From Pseudochelatococcus sp047501465 (GTDB lineage Bacteria; Pseudomonadota; Alphaproteobacteria; Rhizobiales; Beijerinckiaceae), in assembly GCF_047501465.1 (NCBI RefSeq), contig NZ_JAZDRL010000001.1, positions 558,001 to 622,000 of the forward strand: 64,000 bases of DNA. Reading direction: 5' to 3'. A program made the translations under genes and the position numbers. Positions 26,567 to 35,019 of the stretch are shown in pieces. Within the stretch, counting starts at the first letter, position 1. Each line of letters starts with the position of its first letter. A model generated the notes under the pieces. The model saw nothing but the letters and a program-made list of their open reading frames with translations, ran no database searches and had not been told where the DNA came from.

Positions 26567-27949
26567 ATGGCAGACCGCCAACACGGTGATATCGGGCATA
26601 ATGCCCATCGCTTGCGTGTCGATACGCTGGTGCGGCTGCGCTGGCTTGCGGTGATTGGGCAGAGCGTTACGGTTGCGGGAGTGCATTTTGGCCTTGAATT
26701 TCCCCTACCCTTCGGCGCCTGCTTCCTCGTTATCGCATGCTCGGCACTGCTCAATATCGGGTTGCGAATACGTTATCCGGTTAGTGTGCGGCTTGATGCG
26801 GGGTTGGCGTCTCTCATTCTTGGTTATGATATCTTGCAGCTGTCGTTGCTGCTGTTCCTCACTGGTGGCTTGCAGAACCCGTTTGCTATTCTGGTGCTGG
26901 CTCCCGTCATGATTTCAGCTACGGCGCTCACACCATGGCGTACCTTACTGCTAGGTGTATTTGCGTTGCTTTTGACGACGGCGCTGGCTTTTGTACATTT
27001 CCCACTGCCCTGGTTTCCGGGGGAAAGCCTTGTGCTGCCCCTGCCCTACATTATCGGCATATGGGTTGCTATTCAGCTTGGCCTTGGTTTTACGGGTGTT
27101 TATGCATGGCGAGTGGCTGATGAAGCACGCCAACTTGCTCATGCCCTTTCCGCCACAGAGCTCGTACTAGAGCGCGAACAGCATCTCTCGCAACTGGATG
27201 GCCTTGCGGCAGCGGCAGCGCACGAGCTTGGCACACCGCTTGCCACCATCGCGCTCGTTGTGCGTGAACTTGATCGGACGGCTGGTCCTGATCATCCAAT
27301 GGCAGAAGATCTGACATTATTGCGCGAACAAGTTGGTCGTTGCCGCGACATTCTGGCAAAGCTCACCTCTCTCAGCACTGATGATGCGGGCCCCCTTGGT
27401 CGATTGAGCCTGATGCATCTGATCGAAGAGATCGCCGGGCCACAACGTGGGTTTGAAGTGCCAATCACCATTACACGTGATGGCGAGGGACCAGAGCCTT
27501 TTATTGCTCGCAATCCCGGGCTGATTTACGGCCTGGGCAATATCATTGATAACGCTGTTGATTATGCTCGTAGTAATGTCCAGATAGAAGCACGCTGGAC
27601 AGCGGACAAGGTTTCTCTCACTATTCGGGATGATGGACCGGGTTTCGCGTCAGATGTTTTGCTGCGTCTTGGCGAACCTTATGTCACCACAAGAGGTGCA
27701 GAGAGGCGTGGAATCGTGCGCCGAAGCCGTGATGATAATGCTGAAGGGCATGGACTCGGCGTTTTCATTGCCAAAACGCTGATTGAACGCTCAGGCGCAG
27801 ATATAGTATGGACTAATGTGCCATCCCCCGAACGTGGTGCTCTTGTTAAGGTGACATGGCCGCGCCATGCTTTTGAACATTCAGCAAAACCCAACCTGCG
27901 CGCAACGGGCGCAGGTGAAACGCTTTCAGATGACGAACATTTAAGCTAA
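26567..27949 (+). CDS. actS: Redox-sensing histidine kinase ActS/RegB
   Basis: RegB/ActS senses the quinone pool and redox state and phosphorylates ActR/RegA. The 460-residue protein has six predicted membrane helices in its first about 190 residues. These contain GGLQNPF, the GGxxNPF quinone-binding motif of the family. The H-box is AAAHELGTPLATI with phospho-acceptor His219. A cysteine at 259 (GRCRDIL) corresponds to the redox-active Cys of RegB. The N-box NIIDNAVDYA and the DDGPGF and GHGLGVFIAKT boxes are intact. The ATG at 26567 has AGGAGA six bases before it. actR follows 39 bp later. Confidence 0.94.
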   Translation: MADRQHGDIGHNAHRLRVDTLVRLRWLAVIGQSVTVAGVHFGLEFPLPFGACFLVIACSALLNIGLRIRYPVSVRLDAGLASLILGYDILQLSLLLFLTGGLQNPFAILVLAPVMISATALTPWRTLLLGVFALLLTTALAFVHFPLPWFPGESLVLPLPYIIGIWVAIQLGLGFTGVYAWRVADEARQLAHALSATELVLEREQHLSQLDGLAAAAAHELGTPLATIALVVRELDRTAGPDHPMAEDLTLLREQVGRCRDILAKLTSLSTDDAGPLGRLSLMHLIEEIAGPQRGFEVPITITRDGEGPEPFIARNPGLIYGLGNIIDNAVDYARSNVQIEARWTADKVSLTIRDDGPGFASDVLLRLGEPYVTTRGAERRGIVRRSRDDNAEGHGLGVFIAKTLIERSGADIVWTNVPSPERGALVKVTWPRHAFEHSAKPNLRATGAGETLSDDEHLS

Positions 27950-27988
27950 AGCATCAGGAACGCGGAACAAACCAAAAGGAGGAGCGCG

Positions 27989-28567
27989 ATGACGGGTCAC
28001 AATAATCCGACAGACGGCGCACCCACAACTGAACAACTGGCAGGCGATCAAAGTCTTATTATCATTGATGATGATCATGCCTTCCTCACGCGCCTTGCCC
28101 GCGCGATGCAGCAGCGTGGCTATGAAGTGCGCACTGCTGATAGTGTGGCACAAGGCATTGCTTTGATTGAAGAACGCGCGCCCGCTTATGCCGTAATTGA
28201 TATGCGCCTTGGTGACGGAAATGGGCTGGATGCAATCACGCGGCTCAATGAAATCCGCCCTGATGCACGCGGTATTATTCTGACAGGCTATGGCAACATC
28301 GCAACCGCCGTCACGGCTGTGAAGCTTGGTGCCTTTGATTACCTGGCAAAGCCTGCTGATGCTGATGAGATACATGCCGCATTGATGTCGCGTCCAGATG
28401 AACGCGCGGCTGTGCCTGAGCATCCAATGTCAGCTGATCGCGTACGGTGGGAGCATATCCAGCGCATTTATGAGTCGTGTAGCCGCAACGTTTCAGAGAC
28501 AGCTCGCCGCCTGAATATGCATCGGCGGACGTTGCAACGTATATTGGCAAAACGCGCACCGCGCTAA
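27989..28567 (+). CDS. actR: Response regulator ActR/RegA
   Basis: Cognate regulator of ActS, a global redox regulator controlling respiration, CO2 or nitrogen fixation and energy genes in relatives. It has 192 residues. The receiver domain contains the IIIDDD acidic pocket, phospho-Asp71 in AVIDMRLGDGNG, and the LTGYG and YLAKPAD switch residues. The C-terminal Fis-type helix-turn-helix is the highly conserved WEHIQRIYESCSRNVSETARRL followed by NMHRRTLQRIL. The ATG at 27989 has a perfect AAGGAGGAG. It pairs with the upstream actS gene as an operon. Confidence 0.95.
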   Translation: MTGHNNPTDGAPTTEQLAGDQSLIIIDDDHAFLTRLARAMQQRGYEVRTADSVAQGIALIEERAPAYAVIDMRLGDGNGLDAITRLNEIRPDARGIILTGYGNIATAVTAVKLGAFDYLAKPADADEIHAALMSRPDERAAVPEHPMSADRVRWEHIQRIYESCSRNVSETARRLNMHRRTLQRILAKRAPR

Positions 28568-28656
28568 GAGAAACGTGATCGGAAAGGCTTCCCTGTGAAT
28601 CCAGCCCCTTGTGGGACATTGACAATTGTCGCCTCGCGGCGGATACCCGGCTGGTC

Positions 28657-30645
28657 ATGACCAAAACGCACACCAGTACTATGTCCGGCCTGAAGAAGCT
28701 GCTTATCGTCGCCCATGACCTTGTCATGACCGGCCTTGCGGTAACGCTTGCCTTCGTTATGCGCTTTGAGGGCGCACAGCTCGATACACGGCTTGAGGCC
28801 TTACCCGTTATTCTGCCAGGTTTTGTTGCCTACGCGGGCATTGTGTACTGGGTTTTTGCGCTTTACAAATCGCGGTGGCGTTTTGCATCGCTGCCTGATT
28901 TGGCCAACATTTTACGCTCAGTCACCGTGCTTGCGTTGTCGCTGATGGTGGCGGACTATGTGCTGGCTTCCAGTACGTTTTATGGATTTTTCTTCTTCGG
29001 GAAGATCACAATCATCCTCTACTGGATGCTGCAGCTCTTCCTTTTGGGCGGTCCTCGTTTAGCCTATCGCTATCTAAAGTATGCTCAATCTCGTCAGTCA
29101 CTTGCGCGTGAAGGCGCTGTGCCAGCGCTCATTCTGGGGCGCGCGTCAGATGCTGAAATGCTGCTGCGAGCGATTGAATCCGGCGCTCTTAAGAAAATTC
29201 AGGCTAAAGGTATTCTGACACCGCGCACGTCCGATCTTGGACAGTCGATTCGCGGTGTGCCGGTTGTGGGGCTGTTTTCGGATCTTGAGCAAGCAGTCGC
29301 TGAATTTGGCGAACGCGGCTACAATATCCGCCGCCTTGTGCTTGCCCCCAGCGCTTTGGGGCAAGAGGCGGAAAGCGAGCATATCCTCGCGCGCGCCCGC
29401 AAACTTGGTCTACCGCTATCGCGGCTACAGGGCCTCGATGTTGGTAAAGGTGAGCTGACAGGCGGTATCGCTTCACTCGCGCCCGTTGAAATTGAAGATC
29501 TGTTGCTGCGCCCAACTGTCGAGATCGACCATGATCGACTGGCACGCTTTATTCGCGGCAAGCGCGTTGCCGTGACGGGCGGCGGTGGCTCTATCGGCAG
29601 TGAGATCTGCATGAGAGCTGCGGCTTTCGGCGCTTCTGACATCATGGTAATCGAAAATTCAGAGCCAGCTCTGCATCAGATTACCGAAGAATTACATGCG
29701 CTTGACAATGGCCCCGCCGTGCATGGTGCAATTGCTGATGTGCGAGACCGTGCGCGCCTTCATCGCGTGCTGGCCGCTTACAAACCGTATGTAGTTTTCC
29801 ACGCTGCTGCACTCAAGCACGTTCCCTATCTGGAGCAGGATTGGGCTGAGGGTGTGCGCACGAACGTATTTGGATCGGTGAACGCTGCAGATGCATCGCT
29901 TGCGGCAGGTGCCCGTGCATTTGTCATGATCTCCACAGACAAGGCCATTGAGCCGGTGTCTATGCTTGGCGCAACCAAGCGCTTCGCAGAAATGTACTCC
30001 CAGACGCTGGATTTCGAGACAGTCGGCCTACCAGATGCTCAGCGTTTAATTGCTGTGCGCTTTGGCAATGTGCTTGGCTCAAATGGCTCAGTTGTGCCCA
30101 AATTCAAGGCGCAGATTGCTCGTGGTGGCCCTGTTACAGTGACGCACAAAGACATGGTGCGCTACTTTATGACTGTTCGGGAAGCGTGCAATCTTGTTCT
30201 GACAGCAGCCTCCCACGCTGACGATGATATGCGTGCGCCTGAAGCATCAGACAAGCCATCGGTGTACGTGCTGAAAATGGGGCAACCTGTACGCATTCAC
30301 GATATGGCAGAGCGTATGATCCGCCTGGCCGGTTTTGAGCCTAACGTGGATATTGATATTAACGTTACGGGTGTTCGCCCCGGTGAGCGGTTGCACGAAA
30401 TTCTTTTCGCACACGACGAGACCATTACCGAGACAGGCATTGACGGCGTAATGGCAGCCAAGGCTATTTTTGCCAGCCGCACGCAGTTGAACACGTGGCT
30501 ATCGCAGCTTGAGGACGCAGTTGTTCGGTATGACAGGGCCGCAGCTGAAGCGGTACTGGATGCAGCTATTCCCGATTTTGCCCGCCGGCAACCAGCAGTG
30601 CCCCCAAACGTCGAAGCCCCTCCTGAGACGAGACGCTCGGCTTAA
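28657..30645 (+). CDS. Membrane-anchored nucleotide-sugar 4,6-dehydratase (WbpM/FlaA1/CapD family)
   Basis: Converts a UDP-HexNAc to its 4-keto-6-deoxy form for surface polysaccharide. About four membrane helices occupy residues 10-135. A Rossmann region with LVLAPSALGQE lies in the middle. The SDR dehydratase domain begins at VTGGGGSIGSEICMRAA and continues to HAAALKHVPYLE and MISTDKAIEPVSMLGATKR. As in other long FlaA1/WbpM enzymes, the usual YxxxK tyrosine is replaced by Met (MLGATK). Later motifs are FGNVLGSNGSVVPKF and GVRPGERLHEILF. ATG 28657 is used; ATG 28681 is possible. Its 3' end overlaps the opposing reductase gene by 80 bp. 662 residues. Confidence 0.88.
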   Translation: MTKTHTSTMSGLKKLLIVAHDLVMTGLAVTLAFVMRFEGAQLDTRLEALPVILPGFVAYAGIVYWVFALYKSRWRFASLPDLANILRSVTVLALSLMVADYVLASSTFYGFFFFGKITIILYWMLQLFLLGGPRLAYRYLKYAQSRQSLAREGAVPALILGRASDAEMLLRAIESGALKKIQAKGILTPRTSDLGQSIRGVPVVGLFSDLEQAVAEFGERGYNIRRLVLAPSALGQEAESEHILARARKLGLPLSRLQGLDVGKGELTGGIASLAPVEIEDLLLRPTVEIDHDRLARFIRGKRVAVTGGGGSIGSEICMRAAAFGASDIMVIENSEPALHQITEELHALDNGPAVHGAIADVRDRARLHRVLAAYKPYVVFHAAALKHVPYLEQDWAEGVRTNVFGSVNAADASLAAGARAFVMISTDKAIEPVSMLGATKRFAEMYSQTLDFETVGLPDAQRLIAVRFGNVLGSNGSVVPKFKAQIARGGPVTVTHKDMVRYFMTVREACNLVLTAASHADDDMRAPEASDKPSVYVLKMGQPVRIHDMAERMIRLAGFEPNVDIDINVTGVRPGERLHEILFAHDETITETGIDGVMAAKAIFASRTQLNTWLSQLEDAVVRYDRAAAEAVLDAAIPDFARRQPAVPPNVEAPPETRRSA

Positions 30646-31513
30646 ACCCTGCTTCATGTAACCGCACGCATTTAACAACAAGCGGACTATTAAGTCGCTC
30701 TAGCATATCGGCACGTCCGATTGGCGAAAGCGCTGCCCGTAGCAAGGGAAGCGGAAGCGAGATCAAACCTGCACGTTGCCCCAGCCCCTCGCGCAATGCA
30801 GTGACCATTTCAGCTACGTTAACCGGATTAGGGTCGGCCACAATAAATGGCCCTGACAATGGCTTACCCGAGGTATTGTTGTTGGCCAACAGGTATTGCA
30901 CAGCCTCTGCCACAAGTTCCACTGACACCAGCGAGCGGCGTGCCTGCAACGCACCAAATGGGAGCAGAATCGGTAAGCGAGCAAGGCGGATCAAACCGCC
31001 CATATTACCCCGCACCGTTTCACCATAGACGAGAACAGGGCGAACCGATGCTGCGAATAGATCGTCTATCTCAGCTAATCCCCGCTCTGCTGCCAATTTG
31101 GAGCGGCCGTAATCATCTGTTGGATGTGGTTCGTCGCTTTCAGTCAGAACCGATGAGGAGGACGGCCCTGTTTGGGCACGTATGGATGACATAAAGATAA
31201 ACCGGCCAACCCGTCCTCGTGCTGCATGCGCAAGATGAAGGGTCGCAGCGTGATTAACCTGCTTATAGCGCTCGGTCGCGATGCCCGGGCCTGCGTGAGC
31301 AATACCTGCAGCATGGATGACTGCATCAACACCCGCTAACGCTTGCCGCCAGTCAGGGCTGCCGCCAATATCTCCAATGAAAGCACGCTCTACATTTGGT
31401 GCAAGCGGCTTATCATCACGCACGGCCGCGCGAACAATGTGGCCCTGCCCCACCAAGGCTGCCGTTAGATGGCGACCAATAAAGCCGGTAGCGCCAGTCA
31501 GCAAAATGCGCAT
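30566..31513 (-). CDS. NAD(P)-dependent 4-keto sugar reductase/epimerase (WbpV-like)
   Basis: An extended SDR of 315 residues resembling WbpV-type 4-reductases that finish UDP-FucNAc or UDP-QuiNAc. The cofactor site is LLTGATGFIGRHL, and VIHAAGIAHA follows. The catalytic triad is Ser in FMSSIRA with DYGRSK (YxxxK). PVLVYGETVRGNMGGL is the substrate loop. The gene sits head-to-tail 11 bp downstream of the glycosyltransferase (wecA-like) gene and overlaps the 3' end of the 4,6-dehydratase gene by 80 bp on the opposite strand. Its function as a 4-reductase is inferred from this context; a UDP-sugar epimerase is the alternative. Confidence 0.75.
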   Translation of the reverse strand: MRILLTGATGFIGRHLTAALVGQGHIVRAAVRDDKPLAPNVERAFIGDIGGSPDWRQALAGVDAVIHAAGIAHAGPGIATERYKQVNHAATLHLAHAARGRVGRFIFMSSIRAQTGPSSSSVLTESDEPHPTDDYGRSKLAAERGLAEIDDLFAASVRPVLVYGETVRGNMGGLIRLARLPILLPFGALQARRSLVSVELVAEAVQYLLANNNTSGKPLSGPFIVADPNPVNVAEMVTALREGLGQRAGLISLPLPLLRAALSPIGRADMLERLNSPLVVKCVRLHEAGFKPSVSSQEGLRRLGALLVAGGQNRE

Positions 31514-31524
31514 GGTGGCTTCCT

Positions 31525-32523
31525 TTAATTTTTTACACGAGAAAAGCAGCGCAGCACGATAGCAACAAGCACAGCGCCAATCGCAACATATGCGGTTTGC
31601 CAGAGAGCGTTATCAACGGCAAGGCTCAACGCTGCCAGTAAAGCCAAGGCAATGTTGAGTGCGGCAACCAGCTTCACGACTCCAAGCACAGTCCAGCCAT
31701 TATCTGTTGCGCGTTGATAGAAATGACTGCGATGCGCTTGCCATACTTTTTCATGACGCGCCAGACGCCTGAAAAGCGTCAGCGTTGCATCGGCTAAATA
31801 GTAGAGTGGCAGCAAAAGGGCCGCAGCCAGGCCACCTTCGCCAGCAAGCCGATAAAGCAAAAAGCCTACAATCAGGCCAATCGGTAAAGAACCGACATCC
31901 CCTAAAAACAATCGCGCTACCGGACGGTTAAATGGCGCAAAACCAAGCAACCCACCTAACAGGGCTGCGGCAATCAAACCGCTTGTGGGATCAAGCCAGC
32001 CGATGACAGCAAACAACGCCAATGCCGCCGAGAGAGGCGCCATTTCAGCAACTGTCATCCAGTCAAGCCCATCCATGAAGTTGACGAGGTTAACGAACCA
32101 TATTCCAGCCAGGCAAATCAGCAGCCATTCAACAAGTGGCGGCAGAAGTGGGAACATTGGCCCTACGCCCGCAGAGGAGACCACTGTTGCAACAGCAATA
32201 GCTTGAAACAAAAGCCGCAGCGCTGGTGGTAGCGGTCTAATATCGTCGATAGCGCCGACTAAACCCAGTCCTATCATGCTGATTGTCAAGACAGTGAAGC
32301 GCAGCATATCTGCTGAAAGGCCACTAAAACTAAGCCCTGCGCCAGCGCACACTAAAGCAGCAAGCACAACAGCAATGCCGCCGCCTTGAGGTGTCGGAAT
32401 TGTATGGCTGGAGCGCGCATTAGGTCGCGCTAACGCATAGCGTTGCAGCAAAGGCTTCAACGCTACAATCAAGGCGGCAGATACAGCAGTAGCCGCCAGT
32501 AAAACAATTAAAATTGCAAACAC
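31525..32523 (-). CDS. Polyprenyl-phosphate sugar-1-phosphate transferase (WecA/WbpL family)
   Basis: An integral-membrane glycosyltransferase family 4 enzyme that loads HexNAc-1-P onto undecaprenyl phosphate to start O-antigen or similar polymers. About ten membrane helices. Catalytic motifs are GAIDDIRPLPP (DD), NLVNFMDGLDWM, LFLGDVGSLPIG and the HRSHFYQRA His-x-Ser-His-Phe loop. Start: the frame is open to an ATG at 32553 inside the upstream gene, but that has no Shine-Dalgarno. A GTG at 32523 has GAGG seven bases before it, so I use that (332 residues). It is 2 bp from the upstream epimerase gene, so coupling is likely. Confidence 0.82.
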   Translation of the reverse strand: MFAILIVLLAATAVSAALIVALKPLLQRYALARPNARSSHTIPTPQGGGIAVVLAALVCAGAGLSFSGLSADMLRFTVLTISMIGLGLVGAIDDIRPLPPALRLLFQAIAVATVVSSAGVGPMFPLLPPLVEWLLICLAGIWFVNLVNFMDGLDWMTVAEMAPLSAALALFAVIGWLDPTSGLIAAALLGGLLGFAPFNRPVARLFLGDVGSLPIGLIVGFLLYRLAGEGGLAAALLLPLYYLADATLTLFRRLARHEKVWQAHRSHFYQRATDNGWTVLGVVKLVAALNIALALLAALSLAVDNALWQTAYVAIGAVLVAIVLRCFSRVKN

Positions 32524-32525
32524 GT

Positions 32526-33578
32526 TCACGCCTCGTGATAACCGCGATACCATGCCACGAAGCGACGAATACCTTCATCCAGCGATGTGGCTGGTGAGAA
32601 ACCCGTGGCGCTCGCAAGATCTGTAATATCTGCCGCTGTTTCGAGCACATCGCCCGGGGGCAGTGGTACTTCCTTGCGAAGAGCGGCGCGGCCAACTTCC
32701 TTCTCAATTAACCCAATCAAATGATTCAACTCTTCTGGCCGGTTGTTGCCTATGTTGTAGACGCGATGAGGGGCAGAAGATGTTGCAGGATCAGGGCTAA
32801 GGGCATCCCATGTGAGGTTTGGCGTTGCGGGATGGTCCAACACCTGCATAACGCCTTCAACCACGTCATCAATATACGTAAAGTCGCGCCATACGCGCCC
32901 GCTGTTTGCAACAGTGATCGGAGTGCCGCGGGCTATCGCATCAGTGAAAATGTATACGGCCATATCAGGCCGGCCCCATGGGCCATAGACGGTAAAGAAC
33001 CGCAGCCCAGTTGCCGGCAGGCCATAGAGATGCGCGTAGGAGTGGGCCATCAACTCGTTGGTCTTTTTGGTAGCTGCATAAAGACTGACAGGATGATCGA
33101 CATTATCATGCTCACTAAACGGTACCTTACGGTTTGCCCCGTAGACGGAACTAGATGATGCATAAACAAGATGGTCGATTTTGCCGTGACGGCATGCTTC
33201 GAGCACATTGAGAAAAGCGACGACATTAGTCGCAATATAAGGTTGCGGCTCGATCATCGACTGACGAACGCCTGGCTGCGCAGCCAGATGTACGACACGC
33301 TTTGGGCCGACTTCCGCAAATACCTCAGCTGTGGCGTGCGCATCCGACAGATCAATTCGTCTGAAGGTAAAGCCTGGGTGGGCCATAAGCAGCGCCAACC
33401 GCGCCTCTTTCAAAGCCGGGTCGTAATAAGGTGTGAGGTTATCAATGCCAACAACCATCTCTCCTCTTTCGAGCAGACGGCTTGCAACATGAAATCCCAC
33501 AAACCCCGCAACACCAGTTACGAGAACAGGTGGGGTGGTTTGTGGCAGGGGCGTTTGCACAGAAGAAGCATTCGACAA
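32526..33578 (-). CDS. UDP-glucuronate 4-epimerase-like NAD-dependent epimerase
   Basis: An extended SDR of 350 residues that matches UDP-glucuronate 4-epimerases (LpsL/Cap1J type), giving UDP-galacturonate for LPS or capsule. Landmarks are VTGVAGFVGFHVASRL and the family-specific NLTPYYDPALKEARLALL. HLAAQPGVRQSM and the catalytic YASSSSVYG plus SLYAATKK (YxxxK) follow, then LRFFTVYGPWGRPDMA. The only in-frame start before the Rossmann strand that I find is TTG at 33578, with a poor Shine-Dalgarno, or GTG at 33560, so the N-terminus is uncertain. First gene of a three-gene polysaccharide operon. Confidence 0.85.
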   Translation of the reverse strand: MSNASSVQTPLPQTTPPVLVTGVAGFVGFHVASRLLERGEMVVGIDNLTPYYDPALKEARLALLMAHPGFTFRRIDLSDAHATAEVFAEVGPKRVVHLAAQPGVRQSMIEPQPYIATNVVAFLNVLEACRHGKIDHLVYASSSSVYGANRKVPFSEHDNVDHPVSLYAATKKTNELMAHSYAHLYGLPATGLRFFTVYGPWGRPDMAVYIFTDAIARGTPITVANSGRVWRDFTYIDDVVEGVMQVLDHPATPNLTWDALSPDPATSSAPHRVYNIGNNRPEELNHLIGLIEKEVGRAALRKEVPLPPGDVLETAADITDLASATGFSPATSLDEGIRRFVAWYRGYHEA

Positions 33579-33693
33579 GATGATATCCGCTCAGGTCTCG
33601 GTAAGGCATTCGGACAATAAAGCAAATTTCTGCGAATGGGAGCCTCAAAGAACGTTTTCACACGGCCATCTGTCCGTGATTCAAGCTTTGCAG

Positions 33694-33718
33694 GGAACAT
33701 TTTGACCAAACGGGCGTT
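33694..33718 (+). promoter_or_regulatory. EcfG-type promoter of csbD
   Basis: GGAAC (33694-33698), a 16-base spacer, then CGTT (33715-33718), followed by TTT. It is an exact match to the EcfG consensus, 33 bp before the csbD start. Confidence 0.82.
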
Positions 33719-33750
33719 TTCCAGTCACCTCATCAAAAAGGAGATACGTC

Positions 33751-33963
33751 ATGGGGACTACACAAAACACGTGGGATCAGGTTCAGGGCAACTGGAAGCA
33801 GCTTACCGGAAAAGTAAAAGAAAAGTGGGGTAAGCTGACTGATGATGACATGAAGGTGATTGAGGGCAAGCGTGACCAACTCTCCGGAAAACTACAGGAA
33901 CGTTATGGCTATGCAAAAGAGCAGGCTGAACGTGAAATCGACGAATGGACCTCGCGTCAGTAA
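33751..33963 (+). CDS. csbD: CsbD-family stress protein
   Basis: A 70-residue hydrophilic protein of the CsbD family, general-stress proteins without a known biochemical activity. The N-terminal NTWDQVQGNWKQLTGKVKEKWGKL and the EGKRDQLSGKLQERYGYAKEQAE repeat-like half are diagnostic. The ATG at 33751 has AAAAAGGAG in front. It is directly downstream of a perfect EcfG-type promoter and at the border of the phyR-nepR-ecfG cluster, so it is very likely induced by the general stress response. Confidence 0.93.
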   Translation: MGTTQNTWDQVQGNWKQLTGKVKEKWGKLTDDDMKVIEGKRDQLSGKLQERYGYAKEQAEREIDEWTSRQ

Positions 33964-34048
33964 GGTTAATTGCATTAAGGCTTCTTTAACCCTGCAAATC
34001 AGCTTTCTAAATAGCAAGGGTTAAGCCACGATGCGCGTTGGAAACGCA

Positions 34049-34084
34049 AATCAACGTTAGCCCTTATAGCGGCTGGCGTTGATT
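34049..34084 (+). terminator. Hairpin between csbD and DUF883 gene
   Basis: AATCAACG (34049-34056) pairs with CGTTGATT (34077-34084), with AGCC/GGCT inside. TTATAATAAATTTT follows. It may end csbD transcription; the T-run is imperfect. Confidence 0.45.
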
Positions 34085-34112
34085 TTATAATAAATTTTGT
34101 GAGGACCTGAAT

Positions 34113-34448
34113 ATGGCTGATAAGACCGAGAACGCCCTCAATAATGAAATTGAAACCCTGCGTCAGGATATCAAGGGGCTGACAGATTCTGTGGCAGACC
34201 TCGTGCGTCGACAGACGGAAAATGCTCGCGCAAACGTCAAGGGCTTGACCGACAATGTCGCTAGCGCTGTTTCCTCTACGGCTCATACTGTAAGCGAGGC
34301 AGGACAGCGGTTGGCCTCGGATGCGCAGGAAAGCATGCGTACGGCCACCTCCAAAGTCGAAAGCTGCATTGAAGATCATCCCATGCAATCAGTCTTGATT
34401 GCGGCTGGGATAGGATTTGTTCTCGGTTTGATGAGCCGTAGAGGATGA
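34113..34448 (+). CDS. DUF883 (ElaB/YqjD-like) membrane-anchored protein
   Basis: A 111-residue protein of the ElaB/YqjD/DUF883 group, which in Escherichia coli are stress-phase, ribosome-associated inner-membrane proteins. The first about 85 residues form a long charged amphipathic or coiled-coil helix (NEIETLRQDIKGLTDSVADLV, then a repeat-like ANVKGLTDNVASAV). The C-terminal HPMQSVLIAAGIGFVLGLMSRRG is the diagnostic single membrane helix. The ATG at 34113 has GAGGA upstream. The stop overlaps the next start (ATGA), so the two are coupled. Confidence 0.85.
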   Translation: MADKTENALNNEIETLRQDIKGLTDSVADLVRRQTENARANVKGLTDNVASAVSSTAHTVSEAGQRLASDAQESMRTATSKVESCIEDHPMQSVLIAAGIGFVLGLMSRRG

Positions 34449-34942
34449 TTGCTCTTCTACGCACCCTGCTTGGTGCACAGGTATTCGCAACCCAAATCAC
34501 ACGCGTAAAGGAGGAGGCACGCCGTACTTGCGCGCGCGTGCTTACTCTTTTAATCGCAACGCTTTTGGCGGTAGTTGCTGTTGGGTTCTTTACCGCAGCA
34601 GGCTATATATCGCTTGTGCGGATGTATGGTCCAGTCACAGCTTTGTTAATCGTTGGCGGTGCCTATTTGGCATTTGCTGTGATTGTATGGGGTATCAACG
34701 CCCTCGCCTCACGTTCAAGCAGCGAGGAACAGCTGAAAACCCCTGCGGTCAGCACACCAGATCTGGCTGTTGTAACGCAAAATATGATGCAAAGCGTTGG
34801 CGAAGCAGTGCGTCAAATTAATCCTGAAGAAATTGCCGCTAAAAGCGGCCGCACGCTCATGCGCAATGTAGGACCACTACCCTTGGCGGGAATCGCCATT
34901 GTTGCCGGATATATCCTTGCCCGCCGTATCGATAAAGGATAG
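34445..34942 (+). CDS. YqjE/phage-holin-superfamily membrane protein
   Basis: A 165-residue membrane protein of the YqjE-like (holin superfamily III, DUF1469) type. Two long hydrophobic helices lie at about residues 31-58 and 64-90, and a third near the C-terminus (PLPLAGIAIVAGYILARRI). A soluble segment of about 50 residues links them. It begins within the stop of the DUF883 gene (4-bp overlap), repeating the yqjD-yqjE pairing of enterobacteria. The holin label reflects a domain name; no phage genes are present. It ends at a bidirectional terminator. Confidence 0.75.
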   Translation: MIALLRTLLGAQVFATQITRVKEEARRTCARVLTLLIATLLAVVAVGFFTAAGYISLVRMYGPVTALLIVGGAYLAFAVIVWGINALASRSSSEEQLKTPAVSTPDLAVVTQNMMQSVGEAVRQINPEEIAAKSGRTLMRNVGPLPLAGIAIVAGYILARRIDKG

Positions 34943-34968
34943 CGCCCGACAATGCGTGCACGGATCAA

Positions 34969-35019
34969 GGGCCATTGGCATTCTATCAGATATAGAACGC
35001 CAATGGCTCTTATCTTTTT
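34969..35019. terminator. Bidirectional terminator between yqjE-like gene and phyR
   Basis: GCCATTGGC (34971-34979) and TTCTAT (34981-34986) pair with ATAGAA (34992-34997) and GCCAATGGC (34999-35007) with one mismatch. CTTTTT follows on the plus strand. It lies between two convergent stops. Confidence 0.85.

Noticed and set aside
34445..34942. Prophage remnant because of a holin-family label
   Set aside because: The YqjE-like protein is paired with a DUF883 gene as in non-phage genomes, and no other phage genes are present.
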